A stretch of DNA of 64,000 bases from Pyrrhosoma nymphula (taxonomy: Eukaryota > Arthropoda > Insecta > Odonata > Coenagrionidae), in NCBI GenBank assembly GCA_963573305.1, contig OY754330.1:8370001-8434000 (forward strand), written 5' to 3'. Positions 10,282 to 22,754 of this stretch are shown piece by piece. The notes below the pieces were generated by a model. It ran no database searches, was not told where the DNA came from, and saw only the letters and a list, made by a program, of their open reading frames with translations. Made by a program: the position numbers and the translations under genes. Every line of letters starts with the position of its first letter. Positions within the stretch are counted from its first letter, which is position 1.

Positions 10282-10825
10282 TGAGCTGTCAGTCGTGTCG
10301 AACAGGGCGGCTCGGGTTAAAGCAACCCAAATACCCGGTGAACCCGACTGTCGTGTCGAACAGGGTCTTAATCAACCCGAACTCGGGTCACTTGACCGGG
10401 GGTCCGATGCCAGTGCGACGTCCTGCCGTTGCTGATGGTGGCGAAATTGTTCCCATGCCGTCAAGGTTTAAAAGGAGAGGCGCGAGGACCGACCATCCTC
10501 TATCTGGGTTCGGATTTCGGATTCGCTGGTTGCCGGTGCCTACGCCCTCGGTCGCCCGCCGCTGCTCCTGTGGACGTCTTCTTTTCCTGCCATCGCCAGC
10601 CTGGGTCGTCTTCCTCGGCCACGACTTTCCGGACGTAAGAAGCCAGTCATGATTTCCATTCCTCCATCCCTTCGCCCTTTCTCTTGGGCGACATGTTTAG
10701 TTTTGTTGTGCTCTAGTGCCCGAGTTGGGGTAATAAATCGACTGTTAATCTAATTTTACGCCTGTGACTTATTTTCTGTCACCAACCCGGCCCCGAGTTA
10801 CCTCGATCCCCCGGACACCGGTCCA
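10282..10825 (+). mobile_element. Solo LTR, 544 bp (U1)
   Basis: A GC-rich island begins TGAGCTGTC and ends CCGGTCCA, with the 4-bp duplication TAAT on each side (10278-10281, 10826-10829). It contains a TTTAAAAGG TATA-like box and a later AATAAA. No internal retrotransposon sequence is present, so two LTRs have recombined. A 4-bp duplication fits Ty3/gypsy. The U4 copy is 10 bp longer. U5 lacks it. Confidence 0.75.
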
Positions 10826-10829
10826 TAAT

Positions 10830-12750
10830 GATCATCATCCTTAAAGAAAAAATATTGAAATTACACTAAATTTAACTAAATATCTATCGTATGTGATAAC
10901 GCTGTTGCAGAAAATCGAATAATTTACAACACAGCTTTCATTCATTAATATAAGGGAAAAATGGTCAAATCTTGAAATACGAAGTTTCTTGAAATAAAGC
11001 CTAGATAAGTGTAGGAAAATATTCAATCCTCTTTTCATGATCAACAAACGCTATGTAAGATTATATTTCAATCAGCAAGGTAATACCTATTGTAATAATC
11101 CCCATGATATAATCTTTCCCACAGAAATATTTGCGTATAATATGTAACGAATCCGACATGAAATCGATGCAAATAAATTCACAATTTAAGTAACTTTAGT
11201 TGTCTCCATGTATAAGAGTAACCATGACGCAGAAGGATTGCGGAACATTCATCATTTTAATTTCAATACCAATATTCATTTTCAATTCTCTGTCATATTT
11301 GACTTGTTGTCATGTTGTAAGCATTTGCCAACTCATTACATTTGCGCAGATGATAAATTAAAGAGCAAACCTAGCAGAAAACCAATGCCCATACCTGATG
11401 AAAACACGAGAAAAATTTACGTCCAATTAAACCAAACCTATTTATAATTATTATAATTCGTCTAAACCAATTAAACGAGCAATCCTTACACATACATAGT
11501 ATGTGTTACAATATCTACAATGCCAATGTCTAAAAGTTATTCAAAATTTTTACCAGATAATGATCAAACTTCACATATAATTTGCAAAAGAAGTTGATAC
11601 GCATTCACGAAGATTCCGTCAATTATAGCAATATTTATCAAGGAAGCGTGTTGTGTTTCGATTCTTTCTGTCTGAATATGTTTTAGTGACAAGCCAGGTG
11701 AGAATGTATTCGTGGAGGGCTATGGACTTGTCAACCGAAAGGTGAGATGGTCGCTGCAACCGAGTTGCCTTGTTCACTGGCAACATGAATGTCTCAAAGT
11801 ACACTCAGTTGAATGTAAAAACGTGTTTACCAATTGCATGTACCAGATTTGGAGTATTCCTTACTGCATGGGATGAAGAAGGGTTGGAGGTATGCTGAGA
11901 TGGAAAATGAAATTATGTAGGGCACATAACAAACCAGAGGATTCTTACAACCTACATTAGCCGAAAGAATACCCTATCTAACAGAATAAACAAAACAGTT
12001 AGATGTAAGAGAACACTAATGCATGACACTGGCATGGCCTTGAAGAAGGGATGAGGACATGTTGTCTTCGAGGTATTTTCAACTGCACGAATGACTTGAA
12101 ATTGATGACGATAAAGTTTTGGCTCCATAGCTTTAGGCAAGCGTGAGGACAAGGTAATTTTCCACTCCGTTAAACACTCTCTCCTAATAATAATACATAT
12201 AATACGCCCATGATATCAAGATATGAATCTCTTCGGTCAAACAATTTATCAAAAACTCGGCGAGGAAAGACTCGATAAAACTAGGAATATGTGACATGAG
12301 CAACTTGTTTATGTCATTGTTACTAGTGGTGATGTAGGGTCTTAGAGATGCATTTCCGTCCCTGTTCATTCACTATAAACATAGGTACCGTATTGCATTG
12401 ATTTTCTTATTTGCTTTCCGCAAGATGCATTTCTATCGATTATTTGAATTATAATGAGTCGTGTGAAATGTGTCAAAGATTCGTGGATATCCCACATATA
12501 AATGAAAACGACATATAAACTTACGCTCACTCCACAGAAGTTATGCCAGGGCAGTAGATAACTACATCATTGATCACTTTGAGACATGTATCAAGCCAAA
12601 CTTCAGTGTCTGAAATGTGCTACCAGTTATTTCCTAATGTAAGATTATCATTTGAAAGCACGGCAACGGAATTATAAGACCCCATTTCCATTTTCCTCAC
12701 CGATCATAAGCACGAAGTCCGTGCTCTAGCGACGCAAGATGAGATGCACA
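10830..12750. other. Non-coding region upstream of exon 1 (U1/U2)
   Basis: About 1.9 kb of AT-rich DNA with no convincing gene, element or RNA. It is alignable throughout to 47211-49080 and 60990-62985, with small indels. All short open frames change or break between copies. Confidence 0.6.
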
Positions 12751-12762
12751 ATATTGTAACAG

Positions 12763-12792
12763 CCAATCAAAATGCCGGTTGTAACATCCAAT
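12763..12792 (+). promoter_or_regulatory. Two CCAAT boxes upstream of exon 1 (U2)
   Basis: CCAAT occurs at 12763-12767 and 12788-12792, about 65 and 40 bases before the candidate start codon. Both are kept in U5 and U6. No TATA box is evident at a proper distance. Confidence 0.35.
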
Positions 12793-12829
12793 CATATGAT
12801 CCGAAAGAGGACCCCTGATCACCAAGTTC

Positions 12830-14086
12830 ATGACAACGGATCAATTTGCTAATGCAAAGATGGCGATACACATGCTGTTGTGGTGCCCGCGCTTTTGCGC
12901 TTGCGACGAGGAGGACTACGGGTTCAAAATGGTGGACGACGTTAGTTGCAGTGAGTGTGCATACTTATTATTTTTTTATGATTTCATTTTGAAAACTAAA
13001 CACTAGAAATAGAAAAAAATCATGCATTTAGGCTCTTGTGTTGCCTCTTTGAGTGGAGTGAGAAACTTTGATTAGGTTCATCATCAGCAATTATATTATT
13101 TTATTATGCTCTGCAGGCAAGATAGATCAAGAGGACGTCACCGTGTATGGAGATGAACATGGAGGTCTGCGCCCTACGGAGGTCGTCGGGTACGGCCCCT
13201 ACACCACGACGAAGGTTCGCCGGATCCACCGATGGAGAAGGGTAGTATCTATTTATAGGAGAGTTGCGATTCGATTTCTAGGTAAACATAAAATTCACCC
13301 TTTGTAAGAAAATCTTTTGTGAATCCCCGAGATAAAGTGCCCACACAAATTGTGCTCAATGTATATATATATATACGCGGTCTCTTTAGGTGAAAATTTA
13401 GTTCTTGTAAACGACGAGGTAAACTGTGCAGGTGGTTGCATAGGCTGTAGCCATTCGGCACAATTTCGGTGGACTCTTCCTCTTGGGGGTTTTTCTTTTA
13501 AGACAATGTCATGAAAATGTTTAAATTCGAAATTCTATGTATTTTGGATACTGTAAATGGTAATTATTGTGATTCTAAAATGCAAATATTGTTATTTTTA
13601 TTCTTAATTGGAAGTATTGAAAATCTGTAATGTAAATATTGTTTTTCTAAATTGTAAGTACTTTTATTTTAAATTGGAAATATTGTGATTCTGATATGTG
13701 AGTGTAGTGATTGAATATTGAGAATATTGTGGTTATAAATTGGAAATCTTGTCATTCTCAAGTGGATGTATTGTGATTCTAAATTGGAAGTATTATTACT
13801 CTTAATTGGAAGTATTGCAATAAAAAAATTGTATATTTTATATTTAATAGCAGTAAATAACATTAAAATTCTTTCATACAGTAAAGGAATATTTTTTTTC
13901 ATTTCCAAAAAAACAAGACCCGCGGAGAGATGTACTCAATGTGTAGAAGATTTCGATGGTCTTTGTCCGTACTGTACGTTGAGGAAAGAAACCAATTTGA
14001 GTATTTTGTTTGGGAGGTTTGCCGCTGTACACTCCGCTGTCCCGTCTTCCCCGTCGTTGCCTGCATTATGTGTATTTACATTGTAA
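12830..14086 (+). pseudogene. Three-exon candidate gene, copy U2 (frameshift in exon 3)
   Basis: Exon 1 is 12830-12950 (ATG start, donor GTGAGT) and exon 2 is 13117-13281. The junction is phase 1 and makes a Ser codon. Exon 3 would start at 13882. A T-run there is one base shorter than in U1 and U5, so the spliced frame shifts before the CTQC...CPYC motif, which survives in another frame ending at 14086. Exons 1 and 2 carry replacements such as Arg to His, Ala to Gly, Val to Thr and Arg to Leu. Probably inactive unless splicing differs. Confidence 0.5.
13563..13820 (+). repeat. Degenerate ~20-bp intron 2 repeat (U2)
   Basis: Same array as in U1, shorter by one to two repeats near 13595. Confidence 0.65.
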
Positions 14087-14354
14087 TTAAACTGTTTCAC
14101 CTGTTGCCTGCAACACTTTGAAATGCTTGCGTCTTACACGAGGTCATCCCCTCCACTCTCTCCCTTCCCCTCTCACCCTTCCACTCATCTTACAGCCTCA
14201 CAAGTTTGCGCCGGTAACGTTCGCGGTAGTGGCAGCGCCATTGACTATCATCGCCCCCAAATCGTATCATAGTGTTTGTATTGTGTTAGATGTATAGAAC
14301 TCTCTGTCCTCTGAACACATAAGTGTTAAGGATAATTAGTCTGCGGTGTTAAAC

Positions 14355-14360
14355 AATAAA
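14355..14360 (+). promoter_or_regulatory. Candidate polyadenylation signal (U2)
   Basis: AATAAA at the position equivalent to 1372-1377 in U1. Confidence 0.35.
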
Positions 14361-14478
14361 TGGCGTGGTGCACTAAAAATATTATAGTTTTAAACTAAAC
14401 TGATGGGTTGCATCGGCTTGGACTTCAATGCAACAGTTTAATTAAAGAAATACATGACGTTAGCTTAGCTTAGCTGTT

Positions 14479-15610
14479 TTTCTTCTGAAGTCCTCAACCC
14501 ATAGGTTGGTTGGCGGCAGTTCTCCATTCGCTACGGTCTTGTGCCATTCTATTCAACCGCACATAAGTGGAAAAGCCTAACTCCTTCTTTATTTGCCCCA
14601 TATACTCCAACGTATGCCTGCCCCGGCAGTTGGTTCCCTCCACAGTGCCTTCTAAGATGATGGCCAGCAAGGTTTAAGGTGCCTTAGTTGGTTCCCGATC
14701 CAGATATTTCTTCTCTTGTTCAGTAATTTCAGCAGACAAGGAGACTCCCCCACACGTTTGAGAACCTCCTCGTTACTGACTTTGTCTCCCCAGTGAATCT
14801 TTAACATCCTCCTGAAACACCACATCTGGAATGCTTCCAACCTCCTCTCTTTTGCCTTGCCCAACGTCCAGGTCTCACTCATACCATATAAAAATATGTT
14901 CCACATATAAGTTTGAAGAAGGCGTTTTCTTAGGTTAGGCCGATATTTATTAATGTTAGGAGTTTCCCTTTTTGATAAAACGCCTTCTTCACCTGGTGAA
15001 CTCTACTTACTAAGTCTCTTTTGCTCCTTCCATCGGCTGTTATTGTGCTTTCCTCCACATATAAGTTTGAAGAAGGCGTTTTCTTAGGTTAGGCCGATAT
15101 TTCTGAATGTTAGGAGTTTCCCTTTTTGATAAAACGCCTTCTTCACCTGGTGAACTCTACTTACTAAGTCTCTTTTGCTCCTTCCACCGGCTGTTATTGT
15201 GCTTTCCTCCACATATAAGTTTGAAGAAGGCGTTTTTTTAGGTCTAGGCCAATGTTTCTGAATGTTAGGAGTTTCCTTATTTGATAAAACGCCTTATTTG
15301 CCTGGTGAACTCTACTTACTAAGTCTCTTTTGCTCCTTCCATCGGCTGTTATTTTGCTTCCCAGGTAGGTACACTCCTCTACATTCTCTATTCGCCTGTC
15401 CCTTAAATACACTTTAGCTTGTCCCTCATGCTTGCTAACCTTAAGTACTTTGGTCTTCTCTACATTAATTTTCATATTATATCCTGTTACTAGGATGTCC
15501 TCCATTACCTCAAGTACCTCACTCAGATCCTTTTCGCTCTCAGCCAGTAATGCAATATCATCGGCTAACCTCAGCATATCCATTTCTTCTCCATGGATCT
15601 TGACACCACC
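14479..15610 (-). mobile_element. 5'-truncated RTE-like LINE with 154-bp triplication (U2)
   Basis: Same insertion as in U1, with TAGCTTAGCTGTT duplications at 14466-14478 and 15611-15623. It encodes the LADD box block and YLGSKITADGR on the minus strand, then the GMSETWTLGK and MWCFRRMLKI blocks. It is longer than in U1 because a 154-bp segment is present three times. Confidence 0.8.
14901..15362 (+). repeat. 154-bp segment in three tandem copies inside the LINE
   Basis: The segment beginning CCACATATAAGTTTGAAG starts at 14901, 15055 and 15209, exactly 154 bases apart. Each copy runs through GTTAGGAGTTTCC and ACTTACTAAGTCTC. U1 has one copy, U4 and U5 two. Because 154 is not a multiple of three, each extra copy changes the LINE frame. 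Confidence 0.9.
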
Positions 15611-15623
15611 TAGCTTAGCTGTT

Positions 15624-16140
15624 ACCTTTCAAAATATTTTTTATTTTTACTGAGCCTAAAGTGGGGGGGTTTACCATTAGATCAGACAGCACCTGCTCAA
15701 CATTAATACCAAAAAAGACCAGGAGTATGCCAAAGGATCTTATAAGATTAAAGCATTATATACTTAATAATATCAAGCTATTATATTAAATTAAAGGGAT
15801 ATAATAGTTCTACATAACAGATATTGTGTTCTGAGGACCTTAATATTGACATTTGCAGCTTTAAAAGTCTTATATTCATCATGTATGTTTCCCCGTCTCG
15901 CCATTTCAAACATCTGTGACAATTGATCTCAGCATATCCCTTGGAGGTCAGGAGACGACGAGCAGTATCAGAGAACTCCATCGTCTAATTCTTCAACCTT
16001 TCGAAGCTACAAATCGACGAGTCTATTGCCCTGATTTCCTTGGCTACAGTGAGTGGTAGTTGACACCTGCCCGGCAATTGGAGGTCAAAGAATTCCTGGA
16101 GAGACTTCACTAACGTATTGGGCACTCTTTGAATCAAATG
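15624..16140. other. Spacer with the conserved 66-codon frame (U2)
   Basis: Equivalent to 2333-2844. The minus-strand frame at 15781-15981 is open. No gene recognised. Confidence 0.3.
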
Positions 16141-16745
16141 ATTCGACACTTTAGTAGCTCGGATTCGCTATTCATCACCCATGTGACCTTTGACCCCTGA
16201 GAAACCCTAGAAGGTCAATGGAAGGCAAGAGGGATCTGTAAACTAAGCCATCAGTCTTGGTACCAATTACAAAATATGTTCAATACGTTTGTAGCCCCGA
16301 TTTACTTTTCGTAACCCCTATGACCTTTGGCCGTTGAGAAACCGTTGAAGGTCAAGTGATGACAAGAGGGGTCTGAATACCTCACCATCAATTTTGGCAC
16401 CTTTTAAAACCTATGATTCGACAGGTATGTAGCCCCAATTCGCTATTCGTCACCTCAGTCACCTGATTGACCGCTGATTGACCGCTGAAGGTCAGAGAAT
16501 GACAAGATGGATCTGAAGACGTGACCATCGTTCTTGGAACATTTTTAAACCTATGATTCGGTACATTTGTAGCACGATTCACTTTTTGTCACCCCTGTGA
16601 CCACTGAGTGACTCTTGCAGGTCAACGGATGACAATTGGGATCTGAATACCTTACCATCGATCTTGGCACCTAGATAATTTCATGATTCGACAGGTTAGT
16701 AGTGGCGATTCGCTATTCGTCACCCCTGTGACCTTGACTGTGCCC
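16141..16745 (+). repeat. Five-monomer ~137-bp satellite-like array (U2)
   Basis: Same array as in U1, with GTAGC anchors near 16154, 16292, 16430, 16569 and 16697. The first monomer has a perfect TGACCTTTGACCC at 16184-16196. Confidence 0.75.
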
Positions 16746-17927
16746 TTTCAGTGGTCACGGCTACATTTTCAAACTCGAAAGATTTTTCATCGTGTTCCTC
16801 GCGGACAAAACCCTAGATTTTGAAAGTTTCGCAAAGAAAATCTGTATATCGAAAAATTTAACATTGAAAGCCCATAAGGCGAAATTTGGATTTTTGGTTG
16901 GACCCAATTTATTTGGTCGAAAGGTAATATTTATAAAATTTCGCTTTCACTCGATAAACTTTCGACCTTTTTCTGATTAGGTGCAAAATTTCATCCATGT
17001 GGCACGAAAGACAGTGTCTGAAATTATAGGTTAGAAATGACACACGATCAATGGGACACTGTATTTATATGTAGTACGTCATACGATTGAAAGTTTCCTC
17101 GAAGGAGTGTTATTTTTGGGATTTTTGGGATATTGCAATAGGTCATGTAGTTCTGATTTTTTAATATGTTGTTAGGACCTAAGCCAGTAGTTAAAAACCA
17201 AATTTGCAGCTTCGAAAGGCCTGTGCAATCTGCGCAGTGCGCAGAAAACTGCGCAAATTTTGCACTTCTTTTGTTTTTACTCAATATCTCCTAAAATATT
17301 TGACCTACAGAATATAATTCTCCATAGTTATTTAAAGAAGATGCATTATGCTACAATTTACGCCCAAAACAATTTACGTATGTCCAGAATGTTTTGAGAA
17401 ACAGCTCTTCAAAAAAAGGAAATTTTTTCCAAAAGTGATATTTTTTCATTTTATTCATGTGTCTTGCCATATATCGGCAAAAGTTATCATCCTACAAGAA
17501 AAACTATCAGGACTAAATCTATAGTAAATATATTTAGCTTTAATGTGAGCTGAACATTACTCTTGTAGGCCAATAGTTTCTTCAAATATGGCATAAAACA
17601 AAATTACGAAAAAATGGCTTTTGGGAAAAATCAATGCAAACAGGTCACATGCACGTACAGGTCACATATTATAATATCTAGTTTTAATTTTTTATCACAA
17701 AAAATATGTAATTACAATAGTTAATATTCACATGCTAAGAGCTAATCTGCTACGTTATAATTTCACTTTTTTCGACGGTCCTCGTTCTGAGAAATCCTCG
17801 GAGAATCCCTGAGCATGTGGTGAGAGCTCTTCAACTCATTCGACAAAGAAAGAGACGGGTCTTCGTCGTCGTCGAAATCCTCAATATGAACAGATAGAAG
17901 GTTCTGGCATGATTTACCTTAGCAAAA

Positions 17928-19329
17928 TTAACATACTGCTGAGCATTTTAATCCGGCTTTGCGGCAGCTGCATCCCCCCCTGCATGTACAAGATATCAAG
18001 TTCAACAGATTCTGAGGAGCGGGATCCATGGTGGTAGTGACTGGGATAAGGCCCTGATCGTCGATCTTCCACCCCCATTCTGTAACGTTTTTATTAGCCC
18101 CAAACCACTTCTGAACTTGGTGGTAAGTTCTATAAGAATGGTGATTCGCAGCATCGGTCGTTGGAGGCAAACGAGCAAGGTTCACCTTTCAGTTGGATGC
18201 CGACTTTATGAAAAGGTGGTAGCGGAGGGTATTCAAGGTGTCCCTCTTTATATCACCCCACGATTTATATCAAGAACCACGAAGCATTTCTCCCCAGCCT
18301 TGGCTATGGCCTCATGACTGGAATCGGGCTGCAGGTAAACAGTAGCCAGTTCCATAAGGTGGGGATTTTTCTGAAGGACGCAGGCCAACTTTGTTTTTCC
18401 TTGCCTGAAAGGGGCGGATGTGGTTTCACACCCACTGAAAGCATGTAGAAAAAGAATTGTCACTTGCGGGTATTGTGTGCTTCCGTGATTGTAAGATAAG
18501 CTTGAGAAATGGAAACACCCAGATTGCCGTCTATCACTTTTTTGGAGGTAGACGTTCATTGCAGCGGAGCCCAAACCATTTAGGAAGACCAGAAGGTCCA
18601 CGTCTTCTCCAATAACAATAAAACGGTCAAATATTTGACTTTTGGATAGTGCTGTGTCAATGATGTCCCAATCAGCGTCTTCTTCGGATACTTTTACTGC
18701 AAAACCCTGCTGCACAAGTGCATTGCGAAGGAGTGCGATGAGGCGCCTCTTGTTGTTAGCATTGGCCAATAGGTTTTCCTGAGGTAATTGGATGATGGAG
18801 GACTCTTCAAAAAGCATATCACTGCAGGAGTGAGCAGCACAACGTCGCATTCTTTCAGCACTTTTGGTATTTTTGTTGGTTGCCTCTCAGTGTAGCCGTC
18901 GAAAACAATCGACACATTGCTTCCTAAGTGGCTTTTCACATAGCTGACATAACCTTACGGAATTTTTGCATTGCCAGACAACTTTGTGTAAAAGGTATCC
19001 ACCATCCACTACTAGAAACGTATTGGTGTCCATTGGCCTGCTGATGGAGAGTGGAGTAAAAGCAGAGTAGAAGCTACACTTGGTTCCCTTTCGCATCCCC
19101 TTGTTCATTGAACAATGACATTGGAAATGGCTAATTCATACTTGAAGTGACCTTTTAAATCTTCGTCCGACTGTTTTGTTATGCACAACCTCTGGAAAAT
19201 TGTAAGTGGATCGATGTCTATTCTCTTGTTTGCCACTTTGTCGGAGCTGTTGATGGATGCCAATGTGAGTACTTTGTCCTTACGTTTGAAGGGTACTTTT
19301 CCAAATTCATTCCCAACGATTTTCGTCAC
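17928..19329 (-). pseudogene. FEN1/PIN-like nuclease with CXC-type tail, decayed (U2)
   Basis: Read on the minus strand in overlapping frames. First comes IDPLTIFQRLCI...KYELAI, then GMRKGTKCSFYSAF and FLVVDGGYLLHKVVW. Next are VSIVFDGY, then DADWDIIDTAL and IVIGEDVDLLVFLNGL, and FLHAFSGCETTS. Last is a Cys-rich end SCTCRGGCSCRKAGLKC. Acidic clusters and a late GC[DE]T block resemble the N/I regions of FEN1/XPG-type nucleases, and the tail resembles a tesmin/TSO1 CXC motif. I recall a widespread arthropod transposon-associated protein family with this layout but cannot name it. At least four frame changes mean this copy is dead unless introns explain them. Confidence 0.6.
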
Positions 19330-20400
19330 TCTTTCGGTGGAACAGACATTTCGCTACGGTTATTCACCAATACACTCACATTTCACATAGGTCCGAACAC
19401 TTCGGTTTCTATGGTAAAACTGACGAAAGAATGTAGTGTATACCCCTCACGTGCGAGGACGCCAAATCTATCTTGCAACGATGTGTCAGAATATTACAGG
19501 CTTGGGTCTCCTATCAGAGAAGTAACTTCGTTCCAGATGCCTCTGACATAGTGAGATGGGCTGGGCTTCTAGGAAGCATTCGTGAGTTTATCACGCCACA
19601 ATTTGCTTACCCATTAGGCTTTCTAACTCAGCCATTTCGACTCAATAATCACTCGAGATGGGCGGTTGAGTCTGTGCGAGCTCCCCCTGACTTCCACTGC
19701 CTTGGTGTCATCAAAAGGGCGAAGAAAAAGTTCTCATGTTTAGCCAAGATAATACACTGGAGTTAATTGAAAAGAAGAGAAAACATCGTAACTCTTGCAT
19801 GCCCTTCTAAACCAGACGTGTTCATTACTCCAATCCTAAATGAAGCTGGTCGCAACCACTGCCTTGAAAAAAATGCAGTCAACGAGGGGACGTGTTTATG
19901 TTGACCGGTGCTGGAAAAAGTGGCATTGTCTTCATCCGAGCACCAAATATGTTTACGCTATTCTTCCAAGTCAAAATATAAAAGCTTTTCATCACAACTT
20001 CGAGATAATTAGACGAGAAAGAGTTACTTCTTTCATGTGGAAGGAATAAAAAATGTCCAAAATATCGATATCTTTAGAGAAAAATTCTCAATTAATAAAA
20101 CTCAAAGTATTAAATAGACTATCAAACATATTTTATAAGCAGGTCAGAAGATATTTTGTAAAAATAATATTTATTGCCTCAAATAATTCATAAAACAGAG
20201 TGCGAGGTCGTTGCACAGCACTTATGACGGCTCCGTGGGACGTTTAAAGGGTCGCGGCCATTTAAATGACCCTGGACCGCGGTGCAGAGCACATAGGACG
20301 GCGTCGGAGGGTCAAAATAATCATAAAAATAACACAATACATGCTAAATATACCTCTAAAGTATTTTTTACTGCATAATTGATTACTGTGGTGCTCAAAA
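19330..20400. other. Foldback core without a recognisable gene (U2)
   Basis: Open stretches on the plus strand (19473-19766 and beyond) have no known motif and are broken here by a TAA that is AAA in U5. Near 20215-20310 lies a GC-rich segment with two related 45-bp halves around a GGCCATTTAAATGACC core. Confidence 0.4.
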
Positions 20401-20948
20401 CAGTTTACGTTGATTTTTCCCAAAATCCATTTTTCCATAATTTTGTTTTATGCCATATTTGAAGAAACTATTGGGCCTACAAGAGTCATTTTCAGCTCAC
20501 ATTAAAACTAAATATATTTACTATAGATTTAGTCCGGATAGTTTTTCTTGTAGGATGATTACTTTTGCCGATATTTGGCAAGACACATGAATAAAATGAC
20601 AAGTTTCATTTTTTGGAAAAAATTGCCTTTTTTTGAAGATCTGTTTCTCAAAACATTCTGGACATACGTAAATTGTTTTGGGCGTAAATTGTAGCATAAT
20701 GCATCTTCTTTAAATAACTATAGAGAATTATTTTCTGTAGGTCAAATATTTTAGGAGATATTGAGTAAAAACAAAAAAAGTGCAAAATTTGCGTAGTTTT
20801 CTGCGAACTGCGCAGATTGCACAGGTCTTTCGAGGCTGCAAATTTGGTTTTTAACTATTGGTATAGGTCCTAACAACATATTAAAAAATCAGAAATACAT
20901 GACCTTTTGCAAGGTCGAGCCCCTTTTTGTGCATAAAGTGACTGGACT

Positions 20949-21255
20949 TTAAGTCTCTAACCGAGGAGGATGTCAAGACTCTGGTAGACCTCCGAAAACT
21001 TAGGACCTGTGAACTGTGCCTTGAAAAAGTGAAGAGTGTCACGGGGTGACAACACCCCGACCAGAGGTATGTATGTACCGACACCATCCGGTTTGACTCT
21101 TCGGACAACAGAGTACAAATTGACGGGCAGCCTTTTTCGGAGACACCAGAGATGACAGCGATGGAGCTGCGCACCCTATTCAGTGAAGTCATGAAGAAAT
21201 TAGACTCATTGAGAGAGGACCAATCGACACTCACGAACAAAATAGTATTTTATTA
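20949..21255 (+). pseudogene. Truncated PHD-like/coiled-coil frame (U2)
   Basis: The frame resumes at SLTEEDVKTLVDL, just inside the foldback right end, and so has lost the first cysteine half of the finger. It keeps CELC, the shared TGA and the coiled-coil segment. Confidence 0.55.
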
Positions 21256-21342
21256 GGTTTCCATTAGTATTTCATCTACCAGTTTCTACCTCTATAGGTT
21301 TAGATAAGACATCAGAATGCCCATAATTTACTTTTCTAGCAG

Positions 21343-21741
21343 GTGGCCCCAGTCTCTGTACATTGTTTTATTCTTTCATTCCCTTCCTCAATTGCCCAAC
21401 ATCGCCCTCCCCCACCCTTTTATCATCCAGCCTTCAGTATCCCTTATTTTCCAATAACCTACTCCAGATCTCACCTTAATGACTATCCTCTCCTCACACA
21501 GCCCTCCCTCGTCCTTCGCGTCATTTCTCCTGCTCGTCCACATTCCAACTCTCCTATGCAGCCTCCTCTTCTTCGTCAGACTCCAAGTGTCATCACCAAC
21601 TATTCTTTTGATAATGCCTCTCCCTTGCATAATTCTTACAGAGGGGCCTCGTTATCTCTCCTATTTCCGAAAGTATCTTTTGCTCAAGTATTTCTACTAA
21701 AGCGCTTCCGCAGCACTCACCACGAAAACCACACGGCATGA
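21343..21741 (+). CDS. Proline-rich open frame, 132 codons (U2)
   Basis: Same frame as at 5266-5664, protein identical to U1. See the U1 entry for why it may not be a real protein. Confidence 0.3.
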   Translation: MAPVSVHCFILSFPSSIAQHRPPPPFYHPAFSIPYFPITYSRSHLNDYPLLTQPSLVLRVISPARPHSNSPMQPPLLRQTPSVITNYSFDNASPLHNSYRGASLSLLFPKVSFAQVFLLKRFRSTHHENHTA

Positions 21742-22059
21742 ATCAAACATACCTTCAGAACAGCTGAGAGAACTTATTGACGACGATTCCCATATACCGA
21801 GAAGACGGTCGAAAAAGAATAGAAAACCGGGCCTTAATCTATTCCTATTATATTTCGGCAGATATTGTGCTAGCTTGGGTGTGAAGTATACTTCAGTACA
21901 TGATATTTTAATGAGTTTTAGACAGTTGAAACTGTTTTCCTTTCGTTATCTACCATAGATTTTATACTTCTCATTCAACAAACATGATTATCGTGGGGAG
22001 CAAAGAAAGTTGCAAAGCAATTTGAGCAAATGTATATATGTTCCCAACTTATCGAAATT

Positions 22060-22648
22060 CCCTTCAGTGCTTACAGTAGTTTACCGTAGCTAAGTTCACA
22101 CGTATTGCTTTCTCTGTCATTGCTCTCAAGCTGAGTATGGCCTCCATGGTTCCTCTGTTCTTCCTAAATCTTAATTGGTATTCCGAGACGTAGTCTTTAC
22201 TTTTCCTTTCGGTTCTTTGGCATTTTACTCGCATCTTTTCATTGCTATGGTTCGGTGCTCCTCTGATTTCTCTGTCATTGTCTTCTTCGATATAGCAATG
22301 ATTACAGTCATCTGATACTCCTCCATACGCTTTCGTAGCTATCTTAGATTAATCCTTACAGGTTGTTGTCCTAGGCTTTACTTTCAAACGCTTTGATTTT
22401 TTCACCGATGATGCTCTCTGCACCAGACGCTATTTTTAATCTTAATACCTTTCACTGCTGTGTCGCTGATTCGCTTCTCAGACCGTCGGGGCAAACGTCT
22501 ACCTCACTCTCGGCATCAATTAGACTGCCTACCAGCGGCCGTGTCCCATCGTAGTTATTTGATGTATTCATCCCATCTATACCTACACCATCTGTTTTTA
22601 TTAGCGTTTTTTTAGACCTTCGAAGCAATATAATTATATATAACATTG
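22060..22648 (-). mobile_element. Decayed LINE RT fragment (U2)
   Basis: Same fragment as at 6289-6850. The RGTREAI-like block reads RGTMEAI here, and a 64-codon frame at 22452-22646 is open further upstream. No full RT is present. Confidence 0.6.
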
Positions 22649-22754
22649 GTTTTCCTTACAAAAACATTTAGTCCTTTTTGAGTCCCAAGGGACTAGTCCA
22701 TTATCAGTCCCATTGCCGAGCTCCTGCTCTGAATGATATACATACGGGGACTAC

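Larger units (their letters stand above)
17133..20948. mobile_element. Foldback DNA element, left end slightly truncated (U2)
   Basis: Two arms of about 510-540 bp, 17133-17645 and about 20408-20948, are inverted copies of each other (for example TCTGATTTTTTAATATGTTG against CAACATATTAAAAAATCAGA). They flank a 2.7-kb core. The right arm ends ATAAAGTGACTGGACT at 20948. The left arm lacks about 40 terminal bases that the U5 copy has, and abuts DNA about 1 kb upstream of the U5 insertion point, so a deletion removed the left junction. The core holds a decayed minus-strand nuclease-like gene. Confidence 0.8.

Noticed and set aside
10281..10652. Arg/Pro-rich open frames within 10281-10652 and 46652-47055
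   Set aside because: They lie inside the GC-rich solo LTR, where open frames on both strands are expected by composition.
19473..20049. Plus-strand frame in the foldback core as a transposase
   Set aside because: No recognisable motif, and a premature stop in U2 where U5 is open; only frame length supports it.
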